DNA from: Eutrigla gurnardus
Taxonomy: Eukaryota; Chordata; Actinopteri; Perciformes; Triglidae
Direction of reading: 5' to 3'
Assembly (NCBI GenBank): GCA_963514095.1
Contig: OY741275.1
Span: 27,222,554 to 27,286,553 of the forward strand
Length of the DNA stretch: 64,000 nt
The notes below the pieces were generated by a model that was given only the letters and a program-made list of their open reading frames with translations, was not told the DNA's origin and searched no databases. Below, one piece after another: positions 53,868 to 64,000 of the stretch (position 1 is its first letter; every line of letters starts with the position of its first letter). The translations under genes were made by a program, and so were the position numbers.

Positions 53868-56270
53868 CTGAGAGGACGAGACACAAGAACACAATCAAGT
53901 TAAAGTTTATGTTAAAGTCATTTCCTGCAGGAATAAAGGATAAATACATATTTTACATTTATTTTGTATCCTGTTTTTTTTTTTAAATAGGCTCTATTAA
54001 TACTAATATAATAACTTTATTTGTGTGGCACCTTTTTATAACGAGGTTACGAGAAGACATGAAAAGACAAACAGCAACGCAAACAACAAAGGAACCAATC
54101 AGGCTCTCTTGTTCATGTCTCCACCATGATTGTGTGCTACACAGCTTTTTTTAGTCACTTGTGACGAGATTTATGATTTTCCCGAAAATTAAAATTCACC
54201 ACAACTTATTGTGTGTGAATGCTGTTTTGCATCTTCAAACACGTCTCTCCTTCTCATTTCGGCTAAATCGTATTAAAATATTTTCTTTATCTGGGAAGCG
54301 TCTGTTTTTCATCCACACAACCTGAAGTGTACTTGCTGTTTGCTCTGTGATCTGAGTTCCTGTTTATTCTGTTGAGTGTAACTGATGTCAGGTCAGCCTA
54401 CGGACACAGAGAGGTGTTTCTCAGCCCGGTGTAACTGATGTCAGGTCAGCCTACTGACCCAGAGGTTTCTAAACGTACGAGGCCCTCAGCGGCAAGGGTT
54501 TGAGCTGCACGCGTCGTGTCAATACGTTCTTGCGTCCCCTGAATGACTTGGCAACGCGCCACTTGTTTGACTTGGTGGGACCTCCGAGATCCTCCTCCGC
54601 CGAGTCAACAAGCCCGAGACGAGGAGGGGGAGGGGAGGTCGCTAAACGTTGGCCGGCTCGCCTTGTGGTCGTCACTTTCCCACCTGCTTTCACACACAAA
54701 TGTCGGCGCTCTTTGACAGATGACATCACGGCTCTCCACAGGTGCGGAGTACATGTTTGTGTCCTGGTTTGCATCTGAGCGCTCCGGGCTGTTCTTCTCC
54801 TCACACCTGCAGCTCAGCTGATTAAAACTTTTACACAAAACCATTTCTGGACGCTGCAGTCGTATAAAACCGACGTGTTTATGAGTTGACTTGAACCCAA
54901 AGGACACAAACAACACTCCAAAAACCAGGCAATTAGTTCTCACTCTGGGAAACAAAACCCCGGCTTTTGGCTCCGAGATCGGCCATAAAAGGTTAGGAGG
55001 ACGAGGGATGAGAACATGGAAACACAAATACATAATCCTGAAGGAGACTGTCATGGAAAGGAAGGAGTCCCTTTGATCCGCTCGCCGCCAGCCAAACGTG
55101 TGAAGTGCTGTGTTTTTTGGTTCCATGTGGATTTCCAACATGTCACCCTTGATGGGGACGAGGTGGTATTCAGCAGGCGGGTCTGCGAGCCGGCGGAGGT
55201 GCCAGTCGCCTGTCGCCGTGCCAACGTAAGCCGATTAGAGGTGGCTGACTAACAGGTTTACGCTGCATCTGCCTCTTTGTATTTATGCTGCCAAAACGTC
55301 GGAGAGGAGGAACTCCGACACTCTGACATCACCGCTGACATCACCGCTGTGAGAGAATGTAACAAGCTCTTTCATGGTGCTGACCGGAGGACCAGAACCC
55401 TCCTGGCACAGATAAGACCAGACCTTGGACGCACCGGTCCGCCTTTCAAGCCGCCTTAAAAAAATGACTGAATCCTCCCGTTAACATGATGAACATCTGG
55501 CACGCCATTAATGGCTGTTTCCACGCTTTTACTGCTCGCCAACTATTTTGCTCTCCGGTTGCCTCTGAACCTCGAGCCAAGGTTTTTGATGAGGATGAGG
55601 TTTCGGGGGGTACGAAGCACCTGTAAAGGTCGTTTACTTAAAAAGAAAAAGGTTTAGGGGGATGTTCGATGTAAAACCGGTCTAATGCTGAACCACACGA
55701 GAGGATCATGAGGCAGATTTTTGGGTGAGATCCAAGAACCCAGAGGCGTTCTGGGGCTAATCTGAACACAATTTCTGCTCAGATGATCCGGCGGTCCAAC
55801 GGGTTTACGGACAGAATCTTAAAGGCGCTAATTATGAGCTTGGGAGCGTTTCTGTTGCCTCTCAACGTGGTGAAGGCTGAGCCGCCCGCTTGCAGCTAAC
55901 AGTGCTAACAAAACAACAGTGCCAACAGTGTTCACCTGGGGGGCGCACAAGCACTAACATAGCCAATTGTTAGTAGCCGGACCAGCTTCGTAAACAGGAC
56001 AGAGACGATCCGATAACAACACACACAGCGAGACTGACTGCATTCTCTGCTTGGGTCACTACACTATGTCTGATAGGACAAGCCTGTTTTTTTTGTTTGT
56101 TTTTTTATGTAAAACAATGCAGGAGTGCGACCATCTGACGGTGACAGGAATCATCTAAATCCATCGGTACATTTTTAAACTCATTAATTAAGATTTTTAA
56201 AATCCTCTGGTGTCTCAAGAAGTGGCCCCAACTTCACCCTGACCCCCTCTCCCCCTTCATTCATGGAGCT

Positions 56271-56490
56271 GCCCCCCCCCCCCCCCCCCTCAAACCCCCG
56301 TGTCCCGGCGGGCCAAACCCGCCTTGCCCCCGATGACAGGGACGCCGGCTCTGACAGGCTGGTACAGGTGTCAGGAACCAGGAGGACAGATGGCTGGGGC
56401 CAAAGGAGAACACAACAAGGGTGCACTTCTTTCCTCATCTTCTGGTTGGCTGGGCAGCACACACACACACACACACGCACACACACACTG
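56271..56490. repeat. C run and CA tract
   Basis: C run at 56273-56289 and (CA)n at 56459-56487. Confidence 0.85.
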
Positions 56491-57960
56491 AGGACTCCAG
56501 ATATCCGTGATTAAGCCCACTGACAACACATGATTCTGATTCTTTTCATTTTTGACATTTGATCGGGTTTATCGCCTCTTTAACGCCTTCAAGACTCGTC
56601 ACAGGAAGTGATGTCAAACCTCGGAAACATTTTCAAACAGGCAGGGACTCTGCCATGGGAAACACCACAGCAGCCGAATCCCCAAACACAGAATCTTACA
56701 GATGAAAGCTTGTAATGATTTATCGTGTTCACGCTAACCGTATCCGAGGTTCTCCGGCGGGGCGGCTTCCTTCCTTCCTGCCTCGCGGAGCCACAAAACC
56801 AGGTTCTCCTCCACAGAAATGTTGTTTTATTTTACAAACATTCAGCGTGAGGTTTGTTGAGGAATCTGTTTGTTTGAGGAGTTTTGTGTTGTATTTCATA
56901 ACTAAACCACCGTTCTGATAGTTTAACTAAGAAAAGGGTGTTTCTTTGAGCAGCGGGACAGTACTAGCTGAGGTCCTGGTCCTGGTTTTCCTCTGTGATG
57001 CATCCAGACGTTAACCACACGAGTCCAGGAAGGAGGTCTGAGGTAACGGGGGAAAAGTCTCCATGAGGTTTCCTCATCGCTCATCATTCAGATGCTTTCA
57101 CTTGTTTCCAACTCAGAATCACTAGTTTGTTCCTGAGAGGAATTTATACTTCAGTTAATTATCCATCTCCATTTGCAGATTTTCAGGTAGATGCCCCGGT
57201 ACTTTTTTCTTTTAGATTTTGGGTTATTTTTGCTCAAAAACATCTAAAATACACATTAAGGGCTTTATCTGATTACGTTGTTTATTTGTTTCTGTAGATT
57301 TCTCCTTAATTCATCAAAAGTGACCATTATGTAACGCCTCATTAGCAACAACAAAAAACATCAGAAAACTTGTAGTACAACAAATAATAGTACCCTTTTT
57401 ACCTGTAGTGTCTTCATAAATGTATACTTAAACAACGGATAATATGACAATCTCATGTTAGCTAGCTGGCAGTACGCAAAGCAAGGAGAAGCTCGGATAA
57501 CAACGCACACAGAGGGACACTCCACTCAGCTCAGGTAGACATTACTCATCTAGCTTTACACTCTAGTTGTCTGCTGCTGTACTTAAACCCACCAAACGTG
57601 TCGATGTTCTGCAGGTTTTCATACTTTCAACAGTATTTAGTGATTTAAAAAAACTCACATGTCAACACAATAAAAACAGACAATCAATCATAACATTTCT
57701 GAAAACTTCATGTAAGTGGTTTCCTGGTAGACTCTAGACCTGGAAAGTCCCCCCTTAAAGAGGACCATATCCCCCCCCCCCCAGGAGTCTTGTTATGAGA
57801 CCTGGTGTGTGTTTTTGTTAGCGCCTCGGTCCAGTTCGAGTGCTCCTCTCCTCCTTCTGCTCCTCTTTCACCAACACCGACAGGAATGCAAACACACTTC
57901 AAAGAAGCTCTCGGCCTGAAGACGTCCAGGCGTCTTTACTCTCTTCCTTCCGATCGCTCA

Positions 57961-57961
<1 letters not shown>

Positions 57962-57990
<29 letters not shown>
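57962..57990. repeat. (CA)n microsatellite
   Basis: About 14 CA units, shortly before the 27-bp array. Confidence 0.92.
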
Positions 57991-57993
<3 letters not shown>

Positions 57994-58147
57994 CTGCTCG
58001 CTTGGAACCCCGCCCGCTGCTAGGTGAGGCCGGCTGCCCTCATGTAGTCGTCTCTGCTCAGGTTTCTGACGTCGAGGTTCATGCAGGCGAACACAACAAC
58101 CGCCAAATGCCAAAATACACACTTTGTTTTCCATATTTCTGTGTTTA

Positions 58148-58668
58148 CCAGAGGGGTTCAGGACTATCCTTGTACCAAAGGGGTTCAGGACTATCTTTGT
58201 ACCGATGGGGTTCAGGACTATCCTGTACTGAAGGGGGTTCAGGACTATCCTTGTACCAAAGGGGGTTCAGGACTATCTTTGTACCAATGGGGTACAGGAC
58301 TATCCTTGTACTGATGGGGGCTCAGGACTATCCTTGTACCAATGGGGTTCAGGACTATCCTCGTATCAAAGCGGGTTCAGGACTATCCTTGTACTGGATG
58401 GGGTTCAGGACTATCCTTGTACTGATGAGGGTACAGGACTACCCATGTACTGACGGGGGCTCAGGATTATCCTTGTACCAATGGGGTTCAGGACTATCTT
58501 TGTACCAATGGGGTTCAGGATTATCCTTGTACCGATGGGGTTCAGGACTAGCTTTGTATTGATGGGGTTCAGGTCTATCCTTGTACTGAAGGGGGTTCAG
58601 GACTATGCTTGTACCGATGGGGTTCAGGACTAGCTTTGTACCGATGGGGTTCAGGACTATCCTTGTAA
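58148..58668. repeat. 27-bp minisatellite, about 19 units (5' side)
   Basis: Unit GGGGTTCAGGACTATCCTTG then TACCAAT, with TACTGAT and extra-G variants. Because 27 is a multiple of three, a 240-residue repeat frame (SGLSLYQRG-type) stays open on the plus strand. Single-base length variants break the register between units, so it is not a maintained coding repeat. Confidence 0.92.
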
Positions 58669-58669
58669 A

Positions 58670-59480
58670 CATTAACTCCTGGTTTTTGCAGAGTAACGCA
58701 GCATTTTAGAGGAGCAATGGGACCCAGGAGTCACTCAGCGGTTACGGTTACTATGGCAACCTTTGATCGCAGGTCACACAATGCTAATGAAGATGGGCTA
58801 ATGAGACGTCCTTTGTGTCCTTAAACAATCACTTGTCTTTGTCCCAGCAGCTTCAAAGCAGCGACTATATGCGATACAAATAAACCACCTCGCGTTACTA
58901 TTTGAACTCGCAGAAACACGTGAAATGTTGTAGAGTCACAAACGTCGGCAGCACAAAAACAACGACAACAGAACGTCGGGTAAAGGACATCCATATGACC
59001 GTGCAAAGTGACGTAGTATTGGTGACGGAGGCCGAACAAACGAAGGACTTTTACCACGAGCCCCAAAGTGTTGAGACCAAAACAGGGCTAAAAGGAGAGC
59101 AAATAGACGGCTTAACCTCGAGACGGACAGAAACACGATTCAGAACGTATGTTGCTATGACTCTACTGGACATGCCAATAGACCCTCTAAGTCCCGCCCC
59201 TCAAATGCAAACTGGCCAATCGGAGCATTGCCCCAGCTCAGACCAGAGTCGGACAATTCTCCATCTTCTTTGTTTTCAGGCTGGTTTAGTGGATTTGGAG
59301 CTCGTCCTGGTTCATCGTTGTGTAATAGTGATAATTGTTAACTGGCGTTAGCACTTCCATGCTAATTATTATGCTTATACGTTGATGGTGGTGAATTTCT
59401 ATCATTGGTATAATCGTAAATATAATAAGTGACAATCAAACTTCCCAGCTCACTTTCATGACAGTGAAATTATAAATAAT
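58670..59480. other. Unassigned 5' flank; short dispersed piece near 59190
   Basis: CTAAGTCCCGCCCCTCAAAT followed by GCAAACTGGCCAATCGGAGC resembles the left flank of the hairpin at 36750-36783, suggesting a shared dispersed repeat. The 149-residue frame at 58902-59351 has no known domain. Confidence 0.35.
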
Positions 59481-59489
59481 TTAAAAACA

Positions 59490-59880
59490 AATACAGGACA
59501 CAAATATTCATCCATCCATCCATTGTCTACTGCTTATCCTGTATTCAGGGTCGCGGGGGGGCTGGAGCCGATCCCCACAAATATTCATTTTTATTTATAT
59601 TTGTATTATTTATTCATTCAGCCTTTATTTAAAAAGGGAGTCCGTATGATTAATAATCATCTAATTCAACATTATTTTATTGTTTTCACTAAACACTTAA
59701 GGATGTATTTATTTATTTTCAACTGTCTCTTCTCTTTTTACTTTATTATACGACTGTTCTTTCATTTTTATTTACAGTTATAAATACCCACACATGTAAG
59801 AGACTATTGGCTCTACCTGATTTTGTTTATATGGGTTTTGAATGTGTCCATAATTTTCAATAAAAATCTAAGTGAAAAAA
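59490..59880 (+). mobile_element. LINE/SINE-type 3' fragment
   Basis: Starts with ATCCATCCATCCATTGTCTA, then GCTTATCCTGTATTCAGGGT and CGCGGGGGGGCTGGAGCCGA, a signature of very common fish retroelement tails, and continues into AT-rich sequence with CAATAAAAATC near 59860. The 86-residue AT-rich frame is not a gene. Confidence 0.4.
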
Positions 59881-59884
59881 AGTC

Positions 59885-62130
59885 TGTCTGCTTCAATCTG
59901 AAATGGCTTTTTCCTTTTAATTACATGTGATGATATTAGCGTGGCAGTGAGGGGCGGAGCTTATTGAAGGGTCAGTTGTATTTGTAGAAAGGTAAACAGT
60001 GATGTCGTATTCATAGCTTGTTGAGTTATTGTGAGTTTAACCACCAACGCTCAACGCGTCTTATTTGATGTTTACTTTGAAAATCTCAACAATCCATCGA
60101 ATCCTGCATGACACATCTCGGAGCGCTTCACACGAGAGCGGGAATGTTTCCGTTGACAGACGATCCGCCACAATGGACGCGGCGTTCCCAGAGACCTCTG
60201 GGAGGAGGCAGGTTTAGACTCGGACACATTCTCCACCGCTGAATCACCCGCCGGAGAAGCATCTTCCCCCCGCCAGGACTCGGGAGTCCGGGACCTGAAA
60301 GGTCACGAGGTGGATTGTGTGAGCCGGTCTGACAGCCATTCTTCTGATTCACGGGGTTGAAACAACACCACTGCAGGCTGTCACACACGTATGGATCCGG
60401 ATCACTGGACCATCGCGTTCTCAAGGTCTCTATGGGCTGTTTACAGGGAATCGAACCAGCGGGAGATTTCAAAAAGGATTGAGCAGGATGCTTCATAGTC
60501 ACTCCGGTTTTTAATCATGTAAATTAGAGCTTTTAAAATTCCTCGGCCTCATTCCACTTTCTTTTTTTCTGGACTGGAATCCTTCACCCAAACCCAACAA
60601 TCATCCAGCGGATCCGAGAAGACGGAGAGTAATGAGCAGCTTACAGCCGACGTCTTATAAAGACTGCATCCCAGACCGGCGGAGCAAAGCCCGTGGATGA
60701 GGTCTTACCCCGCCCCTGAACCTGACCTTTCCTGCTAGTAAAGGCAATATCCTGTGGTTGATCTCTTCGGATCCCTCCGACCAACGGAAACCAGATGTGC
60801 AGCTCACGGACCAACACGCTGAGACGAACGCAACCGGTCTACACAGATCCACTTTGGGGGGGGAGGGGTTTGTTTGTCTTCCGGGATCCAAAAACCACAT
60901 GGACCCCCCCTCCCCCAATTAACAGACGTACTGAAGTTCTGATGATCGGTTTGTGTTCCGGAGGTATTTATTACCTCGGAGTATTTTACGAACTCTAATG
61001 TTGAGCAGATGAAAGCGAGGGAGAAAAGGTCAGGGAGACGACTCATTCACACAGCTGGTAACGATTCATCCTCTGGGAACCATGAATGTCTGGAGCAGAA
61101 GACACGGGAATCCATCCAAACACACTTTTGTATTTGGGCTGAGCTCCGATGTACGAGTTTAAACGAAGAAGAAATCTGGTGAATCATTTAAATGCTAGGT
61201 AGCTAGCTAGCTTGCTAATTCCATGCTATGGTTGCAGAGCGTTGCAGATCAGCCAATAGCAACGTTCAATAAAAACACACGAGCACAATCATGTAGTCAG
61301 TCAACAAAACCACTAAATATGGAGGATTCAGGGCGCTAAAGGTAGTGACCACTTCCGCTCAGGCTCACTTAAGGTGGACTGGCCTTTAAGGTGGAACACT
61401 TACTCATATTTAAGAGACAAGAGTCGATGTGACACCAAATGGTTAAACTGGTCTGGTGTTCGACTTAATATCCAACCAGTTTGAACATTTTTCATCCCTT
61501 TACGCTGCTAACGAGGCTAAAAAAAACTGTTTTAATACGTCAGCCTTTATGTCTACATCTTCAAACCTCCACCACTCTGACGTCCTCATCAAAGCCTCTC
61601 TGGTGCCACAGTTCACACCGCTGCTTCCTGTCTGCAGCGTTTAGACCGAGCCGCTCATCCTAAACGTGTTGTCAGTGACATCGGGACTACTGAAGTAGAC
61701 CTGGACCAGCGTGAGGTCCTCCACACAACCACAACGTGGTCTCACTGGTCTCTCTGCGGCTCCACGTGGCCGTGGTGCTCCTCCAGCAGGAGGACTGGTG
61801 ATGGTTTACAGGTCTGTGGGCCAAACAGGCCAGCTGCTGCTGTCCGAGTAAGGACTCCTTTTGGTCTCTGGTGACGGGGGTCGGACTTCCTTTAAAGTCG
61901 GGGGGGGGGCAGCAGCTGTCAGAGCCAGGTGAATAACTACATGTCACCGTGTCACTTCACACTTGTGTTGATGAGACCTAAATCCTGGATCCTGATCAAC
62001 TACAGCTGTACCTCTCCTTTCCTTCTTACCTTTCACAATAAAAGCCCAAGACAAATGTAAATACACTCACAGCTAAACATACGTGAATATTACATTAAAT
62101 GATGCTGTTATTTATTGTGGATCCTCCTAA
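59885..62130. other. Unassigned 5' flank
   Basis: Single-copy sequence with a few short C/G runs. No exon, tRNA or recognised mobile element. The GGTTCGATTCC-like string (minus strand, near 60446) was tested as a tRNA B box and rejected. Confidence 0.35.
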
Positions 62131-62232
62131 TAGTCCTCTATGTAGTCCTCTATGTAGTCCTCTATGTAGTCCTCTTCATAGTCCTCTATAAAGTCCTCTA
62201 TATAGTCATTTATGTAGTCCTCTATAATCCTC
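62128..62232. repeat. 14-bp repeat TAGTCCTCTATGTA
   Basis: About seven units with CTTCATAG and CTATAAAG variants. Confidence 0.8.
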
Positions 62233-62339
62233 TACATAAAGAAGGCCTGTATAGTAATGTGAGTGAGTGATTCCAGACCCACTCTGTCCATTGACTCCAG
62301 CTTCACTTCCTCCCATTGTTTCCCTCCACTGCTCTCAGC

Positions 62340-62602
62340 ACACCTGCTGCTCCTCACCACCAATCAGGGAGCAGCATACACACACCTGCTGCTCGTTCCT
62401 CCAATCAGGGAGCAGCATACACACACCTGCTGCTCCTCACCACCAATCAGGGAGCAGCATACACACACCTGCTGCTCGTTCCACCAATCAGGGAGCAGCA
62501 TACACACACCTGCTGCTCGTTCCACCAATCAGGGAGCAGCATACACACACCTGCTGCTCGTTCCACCAATCAGGGAGCAGCATATATACACCTGCTCACA
62601 CA
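62340..62602. repeat. 42-bp minisatellite, six units each with CCAAT and CACCTG
   Basis: Units contain CACCAATCAGGGAGCAGCAT and ACACACACCTGCTGCTCGTT. Each has a CCAAT box (NF-Y-like) and a CACCTG E-box (SNAI/ZEB-like). All three plus-strand frames stay open, which is expected from a stop-free 42-bp unit (a multiple of three) and is not evidence for a gene. Confidence 0.9.
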
Positions 62603-62837
62603 CCACTTCCTGCTCTGTCCTGTCAGAGCTGGCAGCTCTCCTCCTCATGGTCTTGGTCCTGAAACCTCTGTTCTGGTCTCCTTGTTCCTCAGCTGAGTTC
62701 TCGCCTGTGAAACGGTGGGGCTGACCCAGCACATAGCCAGGGCCGACCCAGCAGGTAGCCAGGGCCTCTTTTTATCATCCCCACTCCCTCTGTTTAATGA
62801 GCTGATTAGAAAACATGAGCAGAGCTCAATGTTGGCC

Positions 62838-62895
62838 ATGATGGTGATGATGATGATGGTGATGATGATGATGGTGATGGTGATGATGATGAGGG
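62838..62895. repeat. (GATGGT/GATGAT)n repeat
   Basis: About 55 bp of GATGATGATGGTGATGATGA. It gives a poly-His run in one minus-strand frame, which is not a gene. Confidence 0.9.
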
Positions 62896-63689
62896 GGTTT
62901 GCAGCTTGTCACTAAAGACAACCACATGTCTTGTGAGTCTGGAGTCTCGGTTCCCTCAGAGGAGACTGTGGTCTGGCAGCGAGTCAGGAATCTAATATCT
63001 CGCCGTATGGAAACGTAACGCCGCCGGCCTCGAGCCGCGTCGGCTTTGTAGCTGTGGGAGGGCCGGGCGTAAATCATAACTGGCAGACTCCTCCTCCTCC
63101 CCCCGAACACAAACCCAGCGTTAGCAGCACAAACACCCCCCCCCCCCATCTCTGCTTCAGATTAAGGCCCGCAGCAAACATTCCCACAATACTCCATTGT
63201 GTGCGAGCTGGTGTCACTCTATCTCCGGCCTGTTTGATGAGCGGTGATGATGCGGTGATGATGCGGTGATGCAACGATCAGCTGACCCAAAGCCTCCTCT
63301 CAGATTCCAACACAGCTGCCAATCATCTAGACCAGGTCCTCAGCAGGACCCCTAAGGGCCCCATTGAGGCCTCGATGATGTCTTAGACTCCAGTTGTCTG
63401 TAGGAACTAGATGGATCCCTGCAGGGCCACCGGGACCAGGTCCTGGACCCCCCCCACATCACACTCACAGGATGCCACCAAGCCTCATTGAAGGTGTAAA
63501 ACCAGTAAAGCAGCTGTGAAACAGGAAACACAGCGCTGTCTTTACGTTTGCCTTCAGAGCCGACGGGATCCGTTCTCTGAGATCCTCCAAGAACGTTCTG
63601 GTTGATTTAAAACTTGACTGCAGATAAAATCATTCCAGGATGTTTTAGAGGCACTTTAGGGGGAGTTTTACACACATTTTCATGATTAT

Positions 63690-63816
63690 CATTTTAACTT
63701 TAATTTCTAACTTTTAATCTTTTTTTTAATTCATTTTATTTGATTTATTTATATTTTATTGACTTTCTGTGTTTCACCTCCTCTTAACTCTTAAACTCCA
63801 CCTGTTTCTCCCGCTG

Positions 63817-63881
<65 letters not shown>

Positions 63882-63965
63882 GTATTTGTGTATTGATGAA
63901 GCACTTTGTAAACTGTTGTTTCTAAAGGTGCTAAATAAATAAAGTTATTATTATTATAATATTAT
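63690..63965 (+). mobile_element. LINE 3' tail interrupted by a (TG)n tract
   Basis: AT-rich stretch with TTTATTTATATTTTATTGAC, a (TG)n tract at 63819-63880, then GATGAAGCACTTTGTAAACT, AAAGGTGCTAAATAAATAAA and an (ATT)n end. GCACTTTG...GTGCTAAATAAATAAA followed by ATT repeats is the typical 3' end of fish L2/CR1-type LINEs. No coding part is left. Confidence 0.55.
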
Positions 63966-64000
63966 GTATTTATGATATTATTTTGGCGAGAACAAGCAAA

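Larger units (their letters stand above)
53868..58140. other. 5' side of gli2: upstream intron or flank, no exon recognised
   Basis: The acceptor at 53868 shows that a noncoding exon must lie further right, but a 5' UTR exon cannot be recognised by sequence alone and no TATA box or clear CpG island was found. A minus-oriented LINE tail (ATAACTTTATTTGTGTGGCA) lies at 53995-54050, and a direct repeat GTGTAACTGATGTCAGGTCA at 54377 and 54431. The 178-residue minus-strand frame at 54605-55141 has no known domain. 54960-55260 is unique and could be regulatory. Confidence 0.35.

Noticed and set aside
54605..55141. Minus-strand open frame of 178 residues upstream of gli2
   Set aside because: No similarity that I recognise. 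Its composition matches the surrounding noncoding DNA, and a frame of this size is expected by chance in 64 kb.
60420..60500. Possible tRNA on the minus strand (GGTTCGATTCC-like string)
   Set aside because: No A box at the right distance and no acceptor or anticodon stem could be paired.
62263..62724. Overlapping frames of 126-153 residues
   Set aside because: Produced by the six-unit 42-bp repeat. All three plus-strand frames are open at once.

Overview
The window is vertebrate nuclear DNA, almost certainly from a percomorph-type teleost. It holds one gene that can be supported: a GLI-family C2H2 zinc-finger transcription factor on the minus strand, best matched to gli2. The teleost genome duplication left gli2a and gli2b in many fishes, and I cannot tell from this window alone which copy this is. 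The fish assignment is inferred from the compact exon/intron layout, the many short simple repeats and minisatellites, and several dispersed repeat families of a kind common in spiny-rayed fish genomes.

Thirteen coding exons were assembled by hand from open frames and GT/AG junctions: 53842-53728, 31197-31092, 24105-23906, 20499-20290, 13766-13565, 12941-12743, 11519-11409, 11080-10937, 8712-8563, 6442-6278, 6149-5868, 4412-4049 and 3966-1676 (minus strand). Together they give 4539 nt, or 1512 residues plus stop, with no frame break. In order the protein has a GLI2-type N-terminus beginning METSA, an N-terminal repressor-type region with a 13-alanine run, the SUFU-binding SYGHL motif, five GLI zinc fingers (residues about 412-563), a PKA-site/phosphodegron cluster (about 788-850), a long activator region, and a C-terminal acidic FDTML helix ending in LNMMS. 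The 3' UTR fills 1-1675, with an AATAAA signal at 31-26, so the transcript ends essentially at the left edge. The 5' noncoding first exon was not found. It lies either in 53868-64000 or beyond the window.

Layout: the zinc-finger and C-terminal exons are packed into 1.7-13.8 kb. Introns then lengthen to 6.5, 3.4, 7.0 and 22.5 kb towards the 5' end. Introns and flank are unusually rich in tandem repeats, with units of 8, 17, 22, 23, 27, 42, 43 and 70 bp and a roughly 1.1 kb array with higher-order structure. They also carry at least three dispersed families: a hAT-like nonautonomous element, LINE-type 3' tails, and a composite family (called Rep-A here) whose 70-bp internal repeat carries a close match to the CTCF core motif.

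The most interesting non-coding signals are: (1) Rep-A arrays that place 8, 4 and 1 CTCF-like sites, plus an independent strong CTCF-like site, inside gli2 introns; (2) a diverged tandem duplication 0.1-1 kb from the first coding exon that keeps a short inverted repeat in both copies; (3) a C-rich tract of about 700 nt (sense strand) directly upstream of the third coding exon; (4) a perfect 15-bp hairpin closed by C(UUCG)G; and (5) several AT-rich, homeodomain/SOX/TCF-motif-rich unique blocks that look like conserved enhancers. No second protein gene, tRNA, CRISPR or prokaryotic system is supported. The longest other open frames are repeat artefacts.
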